Source: Symbiodinium kawagutii
Taxonomy: Eukaryota > Sar > Dinophyceae > Suessiales > Symbiodiniaceae
Direction of reading: 5' to 3'
DNA: 64,000 nt
Assembly (NCBI GenBank): GCA_009767595.1
Contig: VSDK01017381.1
Coordinates: 92,493 to 156,492 of the forward strand
Shown here: positions 36,071 to 47,252 of the stretch, piece after piece
Layout: each line of letters starts with the position of its first letter
How positions within the stretch are numbered: the first letter of the stretch is position 1
Position numbers and translations under genes: made by a program
Notes under the pieces: generated by a model
Databases searched by the model: none
Told to the model about the DNA's origin: nothing
Seen by the model: only the letters and a program-made list of their open reading frames with translations

Positions 36071-36969
36071 CAGCAGCTTTGACTGTATGCAGGGGGAAAG
36101 GCCGAACAAAACCAGTACGGCCCATTGTTTCTCATCCTGGGTCAACAATTCTTTCACTGGATTGGTTGATGGTCCCTTTTGGACCAGAAAACCATTAATG
36201 GTGGAGGGTTGGCTGCAATATCATCCATTCGTCCCATCCACCAGTGGCAGTACGGCCATGGTCTTACCCAACAATCTGATTTTTCTAGCTACCCAACATT
36301 GTCATTCCATGAAAACGCTGCCTTCCTTTGTATCAACTATATATTTTTTTCGGAGATTCCCCTGCTGCGAATCACTACTTCTGCATGCTATTTCAATCAT
36401 TTCCCTGTGGGTTATAGCCATTTACCGTGAACCTTATGGTTTTTAGCTATTTCAACCAGTTCCTTATGGTTTATAGCCTATTTATATCAGTTTATAGCCA
36501 ATTTATATCAGTTTATAGCCTATTTATAGCCTATGGTTTACCACGAACCAGGCCCAATAGGAACCAGGCCCTTACCCCCTTACGCCCGCGCCAGGAGCTG
36601 CACCGCTCGGTCAAGCGGTCAAGGCCGGCGGCGATGGTGGCGAGGCCTCTGAGGTGGCCAAGGATTCATAGAGGTGAAAAGTAGGGACGTCACCAACCAA
36701 CCAATGGTGATTTCTAGCTGGTAATGGTTAACATTCATATACCAACTATATGGCTATGATAGGTTAACTAATAATACTAGCTGGTTAATGGCTAATAGCT
36801 GGTTGATGGTTCAATCGTAACCAAGCAATGTTATAGCTGGTTAATGGTTAATGATAGGGGATAATAGCCAACAACAGTAGTGGATCTATGGCTAGTAACC
36901 AACCAATAATAGCTGGTCATGGTTAATAGGGGATGACAACCAACAATTATAGGGGATATATACCAACTA

Positions 36970-37076
36970 TATGGGTATGGGTCAATATTAACCATCAATA
37001 TTAACCAACAAACTATAGGTAAAAAAACGGTTTATGATAGGGGAACCAGGGGTACAGGGTTTTGACCCACAGCCAC
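36970..37076. mobile_element. Family B element
   Basis: ATGGGTATGGGTCAATATTAA at the left and GGGTTTTGACCCACAGCCA at the right, with AGGGGAACCAGGGGTACAGG inside. Confidence 0.7.
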
Positions 37077-37858
37077 GTCATCAAACATGACAGAGGGATA
37101 TACCGCGGAAACTCTCGGGATATGTTTCTGCAAGCTGCTGTATCTTCACCGTTCGCAAAATGACGATTTGAAGAAGGAACAAACCGTTCGGGGGACCATC
37201 TGTAGATATGCCCCTGTCCCAGAAATACGCATTTTGGCTTGCTATCAGGCTGTCAGTATAGCTACCATTCAGGTACCGACCATGATCCGTTGCTATTTGC
37301 AGAATTCAAGTACCTGTGCCACCAATCAATGTACACCAAACTCGGTGTTTGATTTCGGTGTCTGAGTTAGAATGATTATTATTGGTGTGTTGTTGGATTG
37401 CTCCATTTCTGTCTGCAACTTCTTGAACGTGACAACAACTCAGGGGTTTCTTGAGATCTACAAGTTTGGCCGAAAGCAAATCATTGACCAGGATGATCAG
37501 TGTAAGGTTAGGTTCGATTAACAATGCAGATGAGTTACTACTTTCGATTTCATTAGATGTTTTTCACACTAGCGTGATGTATCACTATCATTGATCACTG
37601 GTGTTTATCATCTATCTATTCTCTACACCTGTCGTGATTGAACTAGAATTGCCATACGAGGTTTACAGGTTTACAGGTTTGTCGATCATAGGGTGTACCC
37701 TCAAATGATTGTAATTGTTCAACACTATACTTCGCAAACCCTGGATGCGCTCATCCTAAGTTAACATGCCGAGGGGACGCCAACGCTAAACCACAACACC
37801 ATCCCTGCGCAAACCTGTCGTGGCTTTGGTGGCGAAGTGGTGTCAGTTGTGAGATCAG

Positions 37859-37937
37859 CGCCCGCCTCTCGTTGTGGGTTGGACCCACATCAACGGGCGA
37901 AATCCTGGCGATTTCGAGATCGTTGTGGTTGGGGATG
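37859..37937 (+). CDS. Candidate exon of an unrecognised gene
   Basis: Acceptor GATCAG before, donor GTGCCAGG after. The frame reads RPPLVVGWTHINGRNPGDFE, then IVVVGD. Alternating hydrophobics suggest beta strands of a globular domain. This is among the most protein-like candidates in the 16-42 kb region. Ends in phase 1. Confidence 0.55.
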
Positions 37938-38129
37938 GTGCCAGGGGGCCCATGGATAGCTATGCCTCTATAGTGGAAGGTAGAACTCCTTCCATGTTGG
38001 AGGATTCTGACTGCCTATGACTGCTATCAACCATTATTTACAGGCAAAGATCAACCACCTGCGATTCACCATGATCAACCAGGAAAAACCACGACCATTA
38101 AGCTTGGAGTGGAGCAACCTGGATATCAT

Positions 38130-38186
38130 ATATAGAGATAAGCCATCCAAAACTTTGGGGTTTCCAATTTTGAGAAATCACCATAT
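38130..38186. mobile_element. Partial family A element
   Basis: GATAAGCCATCCAAAACTTTGG, then GGTTTCCAATTTTGAGAAATC; only the right half is preserved. Confidence 0.45.
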
Positions 38187-38344
38187 ACTAGTTGCTCAAC
38201 CATTCTTGTTGGCTATTCTTCCCTATGGATCCCTTCTATTAACCATTCGAATCCCCTATAATACCACAATAATCATAGTTAACCCCTAGAAAATCATAGA
38301 AAATCCACAAATCCCTATTATTAAGCGTTACCACCAAGTCACAG

Positions 38345-38427
38345 CCTGTGGGATTTCTCACCTTGACGAGGCGCACTGTGGGTGGCCGATTCTTGGCATC
38401 CGTAGAGGAACCCTCCCTGCGGGCAGG
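38345..38427 (+). CDS. Candidate exon of an unrecognised gene
   Basis: After TCACAG and before GTGAACG. The frame continuing from 37937 reads CGISHLDEAHCGWPILGIRR, then GTLPAGR. A second frame reads PVGFLTLTRRTVGGRFLA, then SVEEPSLRAG. Both are open; phase favours the first. Unassigned. Confidence 0.45.
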
Positions 38428-39699
38428 GTGAACGTTGGAGCGTGGTTCACCGCGAAACAAAATCCAGGGGGATTTTGGTGCTCCAAAATCTATCCAATCA
38501 CTGATCATCATTGGTTAGTCAACAAAAATCCATATGTTGGTATCATTCACATTTTTTTCGACTAACTGGCAGCAACAGATTGTTGAAGAGACCCGAACAT
38601 CGAGGGTTTGCGAATCTAATGGGAGCAGCCAGATCGTTTCGATGATGGTGAAAAGCCACCGATTTTGCCAGAGATGAATGGAGTTGTGACAGCTGCATTC
38701 CTGGCTTTGGATCATGGCCGGGTTTCTATCATTCTTCAATGATCTCAGTTGGCGGTGAATTGAATCATAGTCTATTGGTCATTTTTTCAGCTTTTGTTCA
38801 TGCTGCAAAGTTGTAGGCTGGTGAAGGTCCCAGCAGCGAGTTACGACATCTATTGTGTGATGTTCTTTGGCGTGTGAAGACATTGGACATGAGATATTGC
38901 AACGCACATATCAATGGATGAAATTGCTCGAACTGATCGTGGTATCAATAAGTAAGCAATCATGGTTTCGATATGTTTCGATACCTGCAAAACCCATGAA
39001 CATCATAGTCGTTTGGGGAGCACTGTTACCCCATGATACATGCATACACTCATTCATGGTATCCCTACAACATGGGCCCTCAAGAATTTATCAGTTGGTG
39101 TATCATTAAGTAACTCACCAGTTTCATAGAGCTTCGAAACCTACTTATTCCTTTACCTTGAAAATGGTTTAGAATTAACTAATGGACCTGAACAACAAGG
39201 TTTATTCTGTAGCTGAGGCAGTTTTATTCGTGGTATCCCAACATCTTTGATGATTGGCCCGGGCTTCAGGAGAACTCAAGCTCCGGAGAAGGTTGGGGGG
39301 GGGGGTCACAGGGAGTGCTAAATATGTCTGAAACAACTCTGTATCTTTATATGCACATTTCATGTATGAATGCTTATCCATATATGAATAAGATTAAACA
39401 AGCAGATATAGATATATACCTGAATGTATATATATATATGTATGATGCATATATTGACCCACGCTGATATACACAAGAATTGCAGATGCACATTGTATAG
39501 TATAGATACAGGGTATATGCCTACAGATACATCAAATGGCTGCGAATGATACGTGATGCGGTCTGTGGAATGCGGTAGAAAGTCTTGTCTTGGACACCCT
39601 GGAAGAGATGAGATCAGCGCAATTCTCTTTGGTGCAGGATTCTTCCACCCACAGAAACATCGACCGGTTGATGTTTCTGATGAATTTGCCTATGTTACA

Positions 39700-39805
39700 T
39701 GGGTGTTTCTCAAAAAGGGGGGCCCCCCAAAAATGGTTGGTTTATCACTATAAATGGTTGATAATGGATGATTAGGGGGTACCCCTATGGCTTGAGAAAC
39801 CACCA
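39700..39805. mobile_element. Family A element
   Basis: GGGTGTTTCTCAAAAAGGGGG at the left and GGGGGTACCCCTATGGCTTG plus AGAAACCACC at the right, with GGTTTATCACTATAAATGG in the core. Confidence 0.75.
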
Positions 39806-39916
39806 AATGCTTGGTACCTGGGCGAAACCACCCAGCGGAGACGAGACGAGACTCGTGGAAAGACCAACCGTTGCAACGTGGTGTCGGGGATGGGGAATCT
39901 CTATCCATCCTCGCCA

Positions 39917-40045
39917 GGTGGCGAGCTGGGTCAAGCAGTTATCTAACCAACTAATGGAGGATGATAACCAACAACAATAAGGGAAAATAAGCTGGTTAAT
40001 GATGGGGGAACCAGGGGTACAGGGTTTTGACCCACTCCCAGCTAT
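39917..40045. mobile_element. Family B element
   Basis: GCGAGCTGGGTCAAGCAGTTA at the left and AGGGTTTTGACCCACTCCC at the right, with GGGGGAACCAGGGGTACAGG inside. Confidence 0.65.
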
Positions 40046-40167
40046 GGTCGGCACCGTTGTCACCCATGAAATGTGCGAGTTGTGACTGACTTTTACACAT
40101 GCTCGGGTCATCGAACATAGCAATGGAAGAGCACTGGTCCCAATATACAATGAATCTATTGCCTTTG

Positions 40168-40322
40168 TGGTGGTTTCTTAAAATAGGGGTACCCCCATGT
40201 CATCCGACATGAGTCATTAGTAATAAACCATTTTTTGGGGAATCATCCAGTTTGATAACATTTGAAGTCATAAACCAAGCATAACTTTGGGGATCCCAGT
40301 TCCTGGCTAGGTCGAAACCACC
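40168..40322. mobile_element. Family A element, enlarged
   Basis: GTGGTGGTTTCTTAAAATAGG at the left, a duplicated centre with two ATAAACCA segments, and a degraded right end GGGGATCCCAGTTCCTGGCT plus AGGTCGAAACCACC. Confidence 0.55.
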
Positions 40323-41379
40323 ATCTTATCCATTGTGTGGACAACCCCAATGGCACCATTGTCCCTTGCTATGTGAGGGTAACCCTCCAGTAGCACCGGG
40401 CCCTGGTCGACACGGCGACCAGATTGTGCCGCTCGCCGGAAGACTCAAGCAAAGACCTCAGGCTGAGGTGCTGGCAGCTGCTGAAGTGAACTTGGATCCA
40501 CTGAAACTTGCTAAGGAACAAGTTAGGGAAGTTGGGGAAGTTAGGGAACAAGTGTTACTTGCCCTCACTCAGATAGATTCAGCGTCTTTCTATGGTCTTG
40601 TTTTTCAACATCATTTCATCCGCAAGTTTGCAGTACTGCTTTAGGTGCACGGTCATCCAACTTGAATGGTAGGACCTTCAGTAGTATGATTGTGATCGAT
40701 AGATGACGGCGAGGTGGTGGTTTCCCAAGGGAGCAAATATGCAGTCATTCTCATGGTCAATGTCTGAGTACAAGGTGGGCCCTCAACGACTCAGAAGTTG
40801 CTTAATAACTAACTTAACCAGGCTTAACTACAAGAAACAGGGGTTGAACTTACCCATCTCATAACTGCTGTGGGCCCACCTTCCATGAATGACCCAGAAA
40901 TGTTTACCAACCCGGAGCGGCGCCGAGCGGTTACCTTTCGCCACTTGTTCTCCAGCCGAGGCTCGAAACTTCTTTTGTGGCTCCATTTGGGGCAAAGCAC
41001 CTTGCCTGTTTAAGCTGGATATGGGGTGGATCAATGATGGTTATGAACTTGGATGGTTATGAACTTGTATGGTTAGTAGGTACCACCATGATGACCCCAT
41101 GTCCTCTTGTGAAAGACGTGGCGATACGCTCCAAGGAGGCTGGGCCATTCAGCAGTTGATCATTTCAGTAGCTTCCAGGCAACACCGCTGGTTGTTCATG
41201 ATGCAGAGTAGTGATCCGTCTCCAACCACATCAACCACTCAGTCAGTAGTGGATAAGCCCGGGTTGCTAAATGGGGTCTGACATGTGTGGCTGGTGATGG
41301 CCCGCTGTCTGATTGCATACTGGGCGCAGTGATGGCAATTGTTAGGGAAGTGGCCAATAGCAAAACCTGTTGTGTTGTT

Positions 41380-41600
41380 GCTACTGCTGCGGCAGCTGCT
41401 GTTGATGATGTTGATGTTGCTGCTATTGCTGCTGCTGCNNNNNNNNNNNNNNNNNNNNNNNNNNNNNNNNNNNNNNNNNNNNNNNNNNNNNNNNNNNNNN
41501 TGTTGGTGGTTGTCGTCGCCGTCGTCGTCGTCGTCGTCGCCGTTGTGGTTGTTGTTGTTGTTGTTGTTGTTGCTGCTCCTGCTGCAGTTTTGTTGTTGTT
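41380..41600. repeat. CTG/GTT/GTC trinucleotide microsatellite interrupted by gap
   Basis: TGCTGCTG and GTTGATGATG on the left of the gap, then GTCGTCGTC and GTTGTTGTT on the right. The repeat probably caused the assembly break. Confidence 0.85.
41439..41500. other. Assembly gap (62 N)
   Basis: A run of unspecified bases inside the trinucleotide repeat. True length unknown. Confidence 0.99.
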
Positions 41601-41722
41601 TGAGCGTGAAATTGATTGGACCTATTAACTCAACTTGCAACAGAAGGGACCGGGGCCCACGGTAAACAACTGGAATCACCGGAAGACTGCTCCGTCAGGG
41701 CCTTGCAATCTCCCAATAACAG

Positions 41723-41856
41723 GGGGCAAGAACGAGGTCCATCACATGACTTTCGAGCTCATCCCTGATGCTACCTCTCCACGAGAAGCGAAAGACTCTA
41801 CGCAAGAAGAGGAGCTGTTGGATACGCTGCGCACCGCGCTGCTGGCCGCTTTACTG
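41723..41856 (+). CDS. Candidate exon of an unrecognised gene
   Basis: Acceptor AACAG, donor GTTACC. A frame of 44 codons reads GKNEVHHMTFELIPDATSPR, then an acidic stretch EAKDSTQEEELLDTLR and TALLAALL. Start of a strand-rich segment followed by a helix. Ends phase 0. No family was recognised. Confidence 0.5.
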
Positions 41857-42455
41857 GTTACCTGGTTATGTTGGAGGACTTGGTGATTACCTGGCTGGTG
41901 GTTTAGTTTTATGCTTTTTTGATTTTCCCTAGCAATGATTTACAAATTGTTGGTTGACAAGTCTTTTTCACAGGGGTTGAAACCACCAACCAGGTTCAAT
42001 CCCCAGCTGGGTCTCAGCTTGGTCCTTGACCATCTCGGCTTGGCTTCAGGAGCCGTCAGTGGAGCCTCCAGTGATGATCGTCTCATCTGACATGGACTGG
42101 CTTGTCACCTGACTCAGCAGATGGGAGGATGGCATGATGGGGATAATCTCCAACAAAGAAAACATATTAGAGACTGCGCAGCAGTTGCGAATTTGGAAAT
42201 ATTCGGAATGTTTCAAGCTACTCGTTTGAGTAGCAGGTCTGTTCCTTCATGGTGGTAGACTGAAGAGTCGGCCCTGGATAATTTTAAGGATTACTGTGCT
42301 GGAATGGGTATAATGCCGGTATCCGACGCCTTCAATAGGGCATCACCGTTTGGAAGATAACCAATCAGTTTGGATGTAAAAGAAGTGCTTCTTCTTTAAT
42401 AGTTTGGCTGGTCATTTTGGAGGTCGGACCTTTTGGATGTTTTTTCTGACCACAG

Positions 42456-42562
42456 ATGTGTGGGAGAGTGCCCAGTGGGAGTTGGGGATCACCAGTTGCT
42501 GGCGTTACTTCCGGAAGCGTTCGAGGTGCAATGCCACCTTCGCATCTTGCCCACGGTTGAAG
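42456..42562 (+). CDS. Candidate exon, frame ambiguous
   Basis: Acceptor CACAG, donor GTATCT. One frame reads VWESAQWELGITSCWRYFRK and ends in phase 0 at the donor; another reads DHQLLALLPEAFEVQCHLRI. Either could be coding. It lies just upstream of the HAD-fold gene but no link is shown. Confidence 0.4.
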
Positions 42563-42652
42563 GTATCTATGGCTCAGGCACTCTGCTGTCGCTGCGGTGG
42601 TTGTTGTGGTCATTCTGGTGACCCTCGGGGTTCTCATTGACGTGGTGGTTCT

Positions 42653-42654
<2 letters not shown>

Positions 42655-42693
<39 letters not shown>

Positions 42694-42695
42694 TC
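42655..42695. repeat. CTG microsatellite
   Basis: About twelve CTG units. An opposite-strand frame reads it as poly-Ser or poly-Ala and is not taken as a gene. Confidence 0.9.
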
Positions 42696-42773
42696 GTGCA
42701 TTGTCGCAGGTTCAAAGGCGGACGCTGTCCGGGGGTCCCAGTGCTGAGTGTGCACCTTTGAAGCAGAACGTCA

Positions 42774-42804
42774 TCCGGAGCCATTGAAACATTGGTGGCT
42801 CAAG
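42774..42804 (+). promoter_or_regulatory. Possible degenerate spliced-leader relic
   Basis: TCCGGAGCCATT, a six-base insert, then TTGGTGGCTCAAG. The two halves resemble the conserved dinoflagellate spliced leader (…CCGTAGCCATTTTGGCTCAAG) with one substitution in the first half. It sits about 110 bases upstream of the first ATG of the HAD-fold gene, the position a relic would take in a retro-inserted transcript. Weak evidence: chance similarity is possible, and the gene has introns. Confidence 0.2.
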
Positions 42805-42910
42805 CTGCTGCCTTGAAGCCGACACTTACGGCGTGCAGACACTCATCAAAAGGAAGGGAACTTGAGAGTACACTCTGGCAGACAAATGCCAGTGTCAAAT
42901 TAGTGTTGAA

Positions 42911-45636
42911 ATGAAATTGCACACATATAGTGAAGATTTAGATTTGGCGGTCAAGACACAACCAAAACAACCTGAAACATGGGATGAAATGGCCATGTCA
43001 CGGCCTGTGATCTTCTTGGACGTGGACGGTGTCCTACATCCTGGCACCTATGAAGCTCACAAATGTCAGGAGATGTGGGCATGGATCGATGCCAAATCTG
43101 GCCCCCCCCAAGGCTCAAAGCACCAGCTTTGGAGGTTGTGGCTGTTGGATCCACAGTGTTTTCCAGTGTGACAGCCGCTTTGTCGCAACTGGCAAGGCCA
43201 GAGCCTTTAAGAGGCCGATGATTTCGATGAATTATCAGAAGCTCATTAGGCCTACTATGTCATAGGTACCGCGCTTGGAGACATAAAGCCTTAGTCCGTG
43301 GGACCTCAGTTCCCACAAGAGATGATATGATATATGTCGGGGATTCTGGGAATTGGGATCCTTACAAAATGGTTGGTTTATTACCAAAAATGGCTAAACA
43401 AAAGGATGATTTTGGGGGTACCCCTACTTTGAGAACCCCCCCATGTACCTCTATCTGTGGCATTTTTTTTACCTACACAAAATGCACGAATCACAACAGC
43501 AAGAAGATCTGACTTGTTCCACGACAGCCGCGATCTTCCATCACTTGCTGCTTAAGCCAACCATAGCCTGCAGTCAGCTGGTTGCTGGCGTTGAAACCTG
43601 GCTGGACATGGCGATCGTGTTCTACCCAAGCTGTGATCTAAGGGGTGACGACTGGATCTAGTGCTCAGGCGATCGTTTTTGTGTCCCTGAGCCGCTCCTG
43701 GAAGTCTTTTGGTTGGATGAATCCTTGCAACAAACCAAAGAATAAGCAAACCAACCAACATCAACCAACCAACGCTCCGGACGGTTTGAAACGCGCGTCT
43801 GCCTCTTGAACCTTCACGTAGCCGCTCGTTGTCTTGTTCTATGTCCAGGAAACCGGCGGGGTTTGCACCAAAGTGTGAGACCTTTGGTCTAGCCTCAGCT
43901 TCCAGGATGCTTTGCAATCCTGGTTTGCAGGACACGTGCCTCGTGTACAACATGTCCATGTGCATGGATGACGGCTGGTTTCTTCCCAACATGATTTGCG
44001 AGTGCAGCCGAACGATGGCATCCCACCCCAGCCGATGTCCTCCTCGTAGCATCAACATGATTTGCAAGTGCAAGCGAACGTTAACATGCCCGGCCCCATC
44101 CCCACCCCCAACCCGCCCCAACGCCGCAAAACGCCTCACAGGCCGTATGAAATGGACATAAAAACCTGAGTTCCATGCAAACCGCAGCCACCAATCTACC
44201 ATTGGTCAGATTAGTCAGTTTATCCCTCTGATTGTTGCTCATTATTGCTTACTACCCTCCGGCAAACCAACCTGGCAATGGAAAATCACAATTTTTATTA
44301 GGGAAATCCTAGGAAATCCTGGAAAATCAGCTATTTTAATGCTTATTAATGCCTATTCATGCCTATGAACCAGCCTGATGACTTATTGCGCCACCAGGAC
44401 CTGTTGCGGCCTCAGTGCCTTGCGGAGCTGAAGCGGATCGTGGATGCCGCAGATGTCACTTGGGCAGCAGCTTTGGTTGGTTCAGGTGGGTCGGATCTAT
44501 GCCAACCATGCGTGTCAAACGACACAGTTGGATCCAACCAACCTTGACCAACCTTGACCAACCACAAACAAAATGGTGAGTTTACCCAGGTTTTGGCAAC
44601 ATTTAGCAACCATGTAAGTGGAGGTTGGTTGGTTCAGGTTGGTTGCGGCTCGTTGGTCCAGCCCCCTGGTTGTCACCTCCACGCCATGGCTGGGCGAGGC
44701 GCTTCTGGTGCTCAGCTCTAGTTGGCGCGACTCGCAGGGTGCCCTTGGGCGCCTCAAGGCTGCTCTGGACCGCCATGGCATGGCCTTGTGGGGCTCCACG
44801 GAGGTCAGCGGCTGGCCTGGACGTCGGGGACGAGGCGCCGTGCCGAGGGTTACCAGGGCTGCCCTGGGCCAAGCTTCATATGGCGAGCTGGGTCAAGGCT
44901 GTCAGTAACCAATCATGGGGATAAGTTCACCAACAATTTCGTAGGCAAAATGATGGTGATGGTTTGGACTCACAGCCATATGTGCCTAAGATTCCCTAAG
45001 GTTGTTCCCCATATTTCCCCATCAACAGCTTGAAGAATCATGAAGCATCGTGGCGGAGGAGTTGAGGCTTGGTGCTTTCCCTGGCATCTCCAGGTGTGGA
45101 AATCGCCCGCTGGCTTGAGCGACATGCGAAGTTGGTGCAGATGCCAAGGTGGTTGGCATTGGATGATCTCGATTTGGCGAAGGATGGAGGTGGGGGTGTG
45201 TGGGAGTCCAAACTGGGAAATGCTGACAAGGTTTCGACAAAATGTAGATGATTTACATGGATAGCTTCCTGATATTGTACATAGAAGATCTCGAAAAGGG
45301 GACACTTCTTGTGGCTTCTCTAGGGTAGAAAAAAACACGAAGACAACTTTGATTCGTCGACTTGAGCGATGGAGCAACGGGAGAAGCAATCTGAGTAGCC
45401 AGCACCTTAGCACTTTGTTGATTTGGGTCCCTGATCCGGTCACAGCTGGTCATCTACGGCTGTGGCTGACAGGTTTTCCAGCTCAGCACTTGATCCGGAC
45501 CAGCACAGAGCATGGACTCCGACCCGAAGATGCGGAGAAAGCCATTACTCAACTGTCCATCGACTGCTGCAACTGCAAGCTTTGCATGCAAGGTGCGGAT
45601 TGGGCGACCGAGTCGGTGTCTTCTCTGCTTGGTTGA
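42911..45636 (+). CDS. HAD-fold phosphatase-like protein, five exons
   Basis: Exons 42911-43165, 44398-44454, 44699-44822, 45094-45230 and 45487-45636 join in phase to about 240 residues, or 212 from the ATG at 42995. HAD motif I is FLDVDGVLHPG with the two catalytic aspartates of a DxD site. LLRPQCLAELKRIVDAAD follows. Motif II is VLSSSWRDS. RVEIARWLERH comes next, then the acidic motif LALDDLDL, and the end reads HLIRTSTEHGLRPEDAEKA. This order is that of HAD domains grouped with 'Swiss Army Knife' RNA-repair proteins, small hydrolases of unproven substrate. That subfamily name is from memory, not a search. Uncertain points: which ATG is used, the donor of exon 1 (GTGTGA at 43166), and whether exon 2 begins at 44374. 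The last exon may instead splice at GTGCGG (45594) into the exon at 46490. The long first intron holds an antisense open frame. Confidence 0.75.
43344..43440. mobile_element. Family A element, inside the first HAD-gene intron
   Basis: GGGATCCTTACAAAATGGTTG, GGTTTATTACCAAAAATGG and GGGGGTACCCCTACTTTGAG plus AACCCCCC. The left terminus is degraded. Confidence 0.6.
43552..44202 (-). CDS. Antisense open frame within an intron of the HAD gene
   Basis: 216 codons from a true ATG (44202 downward). It includes AEARPKVSHFGANPAGFLDI, EQDNERLREGSRGRR, a hydrophobic helix SVGWLMLVGLLILWFV and a basic C-terminal part. An internal duplication gives RLHLQIMLMLRGG and RLHSQIMLGRN. A plus-strand frame of 110 codons overlaps it, so it could be chance in GC-rich DNA. 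No family was recognised. It may be a nested or fossil gene. Confidence 0.3.
   Translation of the reverse strand: MVDWWLRFAWNSGFYVHFIRPVRRFAALGRVGGGDGAGHVNVRLHLQIMLMLRGGHRLGWDAIVRLHSQIMLGRNQPSSMHMDMLYTRHVSCKPGLQSILEAEARPKVSHFGANPAGFLDIEQDNERLREGSRGRRAFQTVRSVGWLMLVGLLILWFVARIHPTKRLPGAAQGHKNDRLSTRSSRHPLDHSLGRTRSPCPARFQRQQPADCRLWLA
44884..44976. mobile_element. Partial family B element
   Basis: GCGAGCTGGGTCAAGGCTG at the left and TTTGGACTCACAGCCATAT at the right, with AACCAATCATGGGGATAAG. The interior is diverged and the GGGGTACAGGG motif is missing. Confidence 0.45.
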
Positions 45637-46489
45637 CGCCGTTGGGATGTGAGCAACTGTTAGCATTGTTGGCAGTTTTGTGCAGTGAAGGCTCTTCAGC
45701 TACCAACACCAATGATGGTTCATGATGAACATCCATAAAATGCAACATTTGCTATGGACCCATGGTTTGCGCTTTTGGATGCTGTGTGGTGCCACTGGTC
45801 TCGGCCGTGTCGCTGAGTTGAAGCGTGTTGAAAGTATCACGGTTTCAGAGGGTCAAAGAGAATGTCCATGGGATTCCACGAGTATATGGGTACCATGAGC
45901 ATTGTAGAGTGGCACTTGCGTCCGTGCCCACCAAAGAGAGACTTGCATAGCTTCCCTCTCTGAGGCGAAGAGAAATGCTCCTGAAGATGAAGAAACTCTT
46001 ACTTCTTCCAACTGGATCAGATGGTGAAAGTTAGAGATGCGACAGAGTCGAAGGTGCTGCCTCTGAACTCTGGACTCTCAGACCGATCAGCTCCAAGTCA
46101 GCGGCGCCAGCGACTGGAAGCCGGCAGAGGAAAGCAGCACTGAGTTCTCTGGAATCTCATGCTGCGTCGGGCGTAGCTGTTGCTTCTCCCAACTTGTCAA
46201 CAAATCTGATGTCCGACCGTGTCTCTTTGACGTACGGTAGGCGTGCTTGTGCAAAAAAGCAAATGCCAAGCCATCAGAGTTTCAAAGTCATTTGTCGGAG
46301 CTCTAAAACAGTGCAGGGACAGCACCGTGGCAACCAACTACATGCGAGAAACGGCCCGAAAAGCATGAGTTTAGCAGCTAGACCCCCTTCAACTGGTAGA
46401 AATTCACCCCTGCTAAGCTAGGCAAACCAACAGCTCCAGCCATGGTTGGGGGCCAACCTACCTGGTTGGATGCTTGAAATTCCTTGCAG
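45637..46489. other. Spacer, no supported gene
   Basis: Short open frames on both strands have no resemblance to known proteins. GC-rich patches at 45770-46130 were examined; their frames lack good splice borders. Confidence 0.4.
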
Positions 46490-46557
46490 CTGACCCCGTT
46501 GCCGTGCCATTGCTGAGCTCCAAGGCTGGTGCGGCAGCGGATGCCTCGTCCTCGCAG
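46490..46557 (+). CDS. Candidate exon 1 of a phase-linked group
   Basis: Acceptor TTGCAG, donor GTGGCG. The single open frame reads DPVAVPLLSSKAGAAADASS and ends phase 0. It needs a phase-1 exon before it; the HAD gene exon at 45487 could supply one through a GT at 45594, otherwise it belongs to the downstream gene. Unassigned. Confidence 0.45.
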
Positions 46558-46619
46558 GTGGCGCACCGATGGGATGCCGTTGATTGTTACGGGTGGCGAG
46601 TCACCATTGAGATATGCAT

Positions 46620-47252
46620 ATCATTGCATATATATATATATATATACTTATGTGATAAGATACTCATGAAATAGTTTTTGACTTAGATTTTTGATGTTAT
46701 GCTTTATGTTTATATTCCTATAGTTTATTTTCCGTATAAAACTGGTTAGTACAACCCGTTTTTAGACCACTTGGGTTGGAAGGTGAGCGCAACTGAGTCA
46801 CCGAAGGGGACCCACAGGGTGGAAAGCCGCAGGTGGGTCCCTGAGTAATCACTTGAAAGATGTTGAAAGGATTGGAACAGCTTGGTTTGTTGAAGCTATA
46901 ATCTGATCAATTCACCTGATTTGCAGAAAATGCAGCGTTTATAGGTGGTTTTCCTATGAAAACTGGTGACGTTGAGCTTCCAGGTTGGTTTGCTGGTGGT
47001 TTTTTTGACTTCAAAAAAGCAGGATGATCCCGATGACTGGGCTCGGCAGGGGATTCTCATTCAAGAAAAATGTTTCCACTCTTCACAGCCAGCAGGCAAA
47101 GCCACCAAATCGAAACAATGGCAGAAAATTGATTCTAGCAACCTGGTCATTCCCCCATGTTTCCAACCATACTCATTCTTACGTTCAGTCATTTTCAAGT
47201 TCGGTCATCTCCATAGTACCTTAAAGCCTTCCCTGTTGACCGCTGGCTGAAG
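46620..47252. other. Intron-like spacer
   Basis: TATATA at 46627-46645. An open frame at 46966-47250 reads like intron sequence. Nothing is asserted. Confidence 0.4.

Larger units (their letters stand above)
35325..37858. other. Spacer with hairpin and degenerate repeats
   Basis: Contains the long hairpin (35945-36070), TTTATAGCCTATTTATATCAG repeats (36440-36540), AGCTGGTTAATGGTTAAT repeats (36710-36960) and a family B copy (36970-37076). A GC-rich candidate exon at 36595-36673 (frame ELHRSVKRSRPAAMVARP) is weakly supported. Confidence 0.4.
38428..41722. other. Spacer with repeat elements, one weak exon and the assembly gap
   Basis: Family A at 39700-39805 and 40168-40322, family B at 39917-40045. 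A candidate exon at 40394-40467 (frame HRALVDTATRLCRSPEDSSK) has a GTGCTGG donor. The region 41380-41600 is CTG/GTT/GTC microsatellite split by the gap. Confidence 0.4.
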
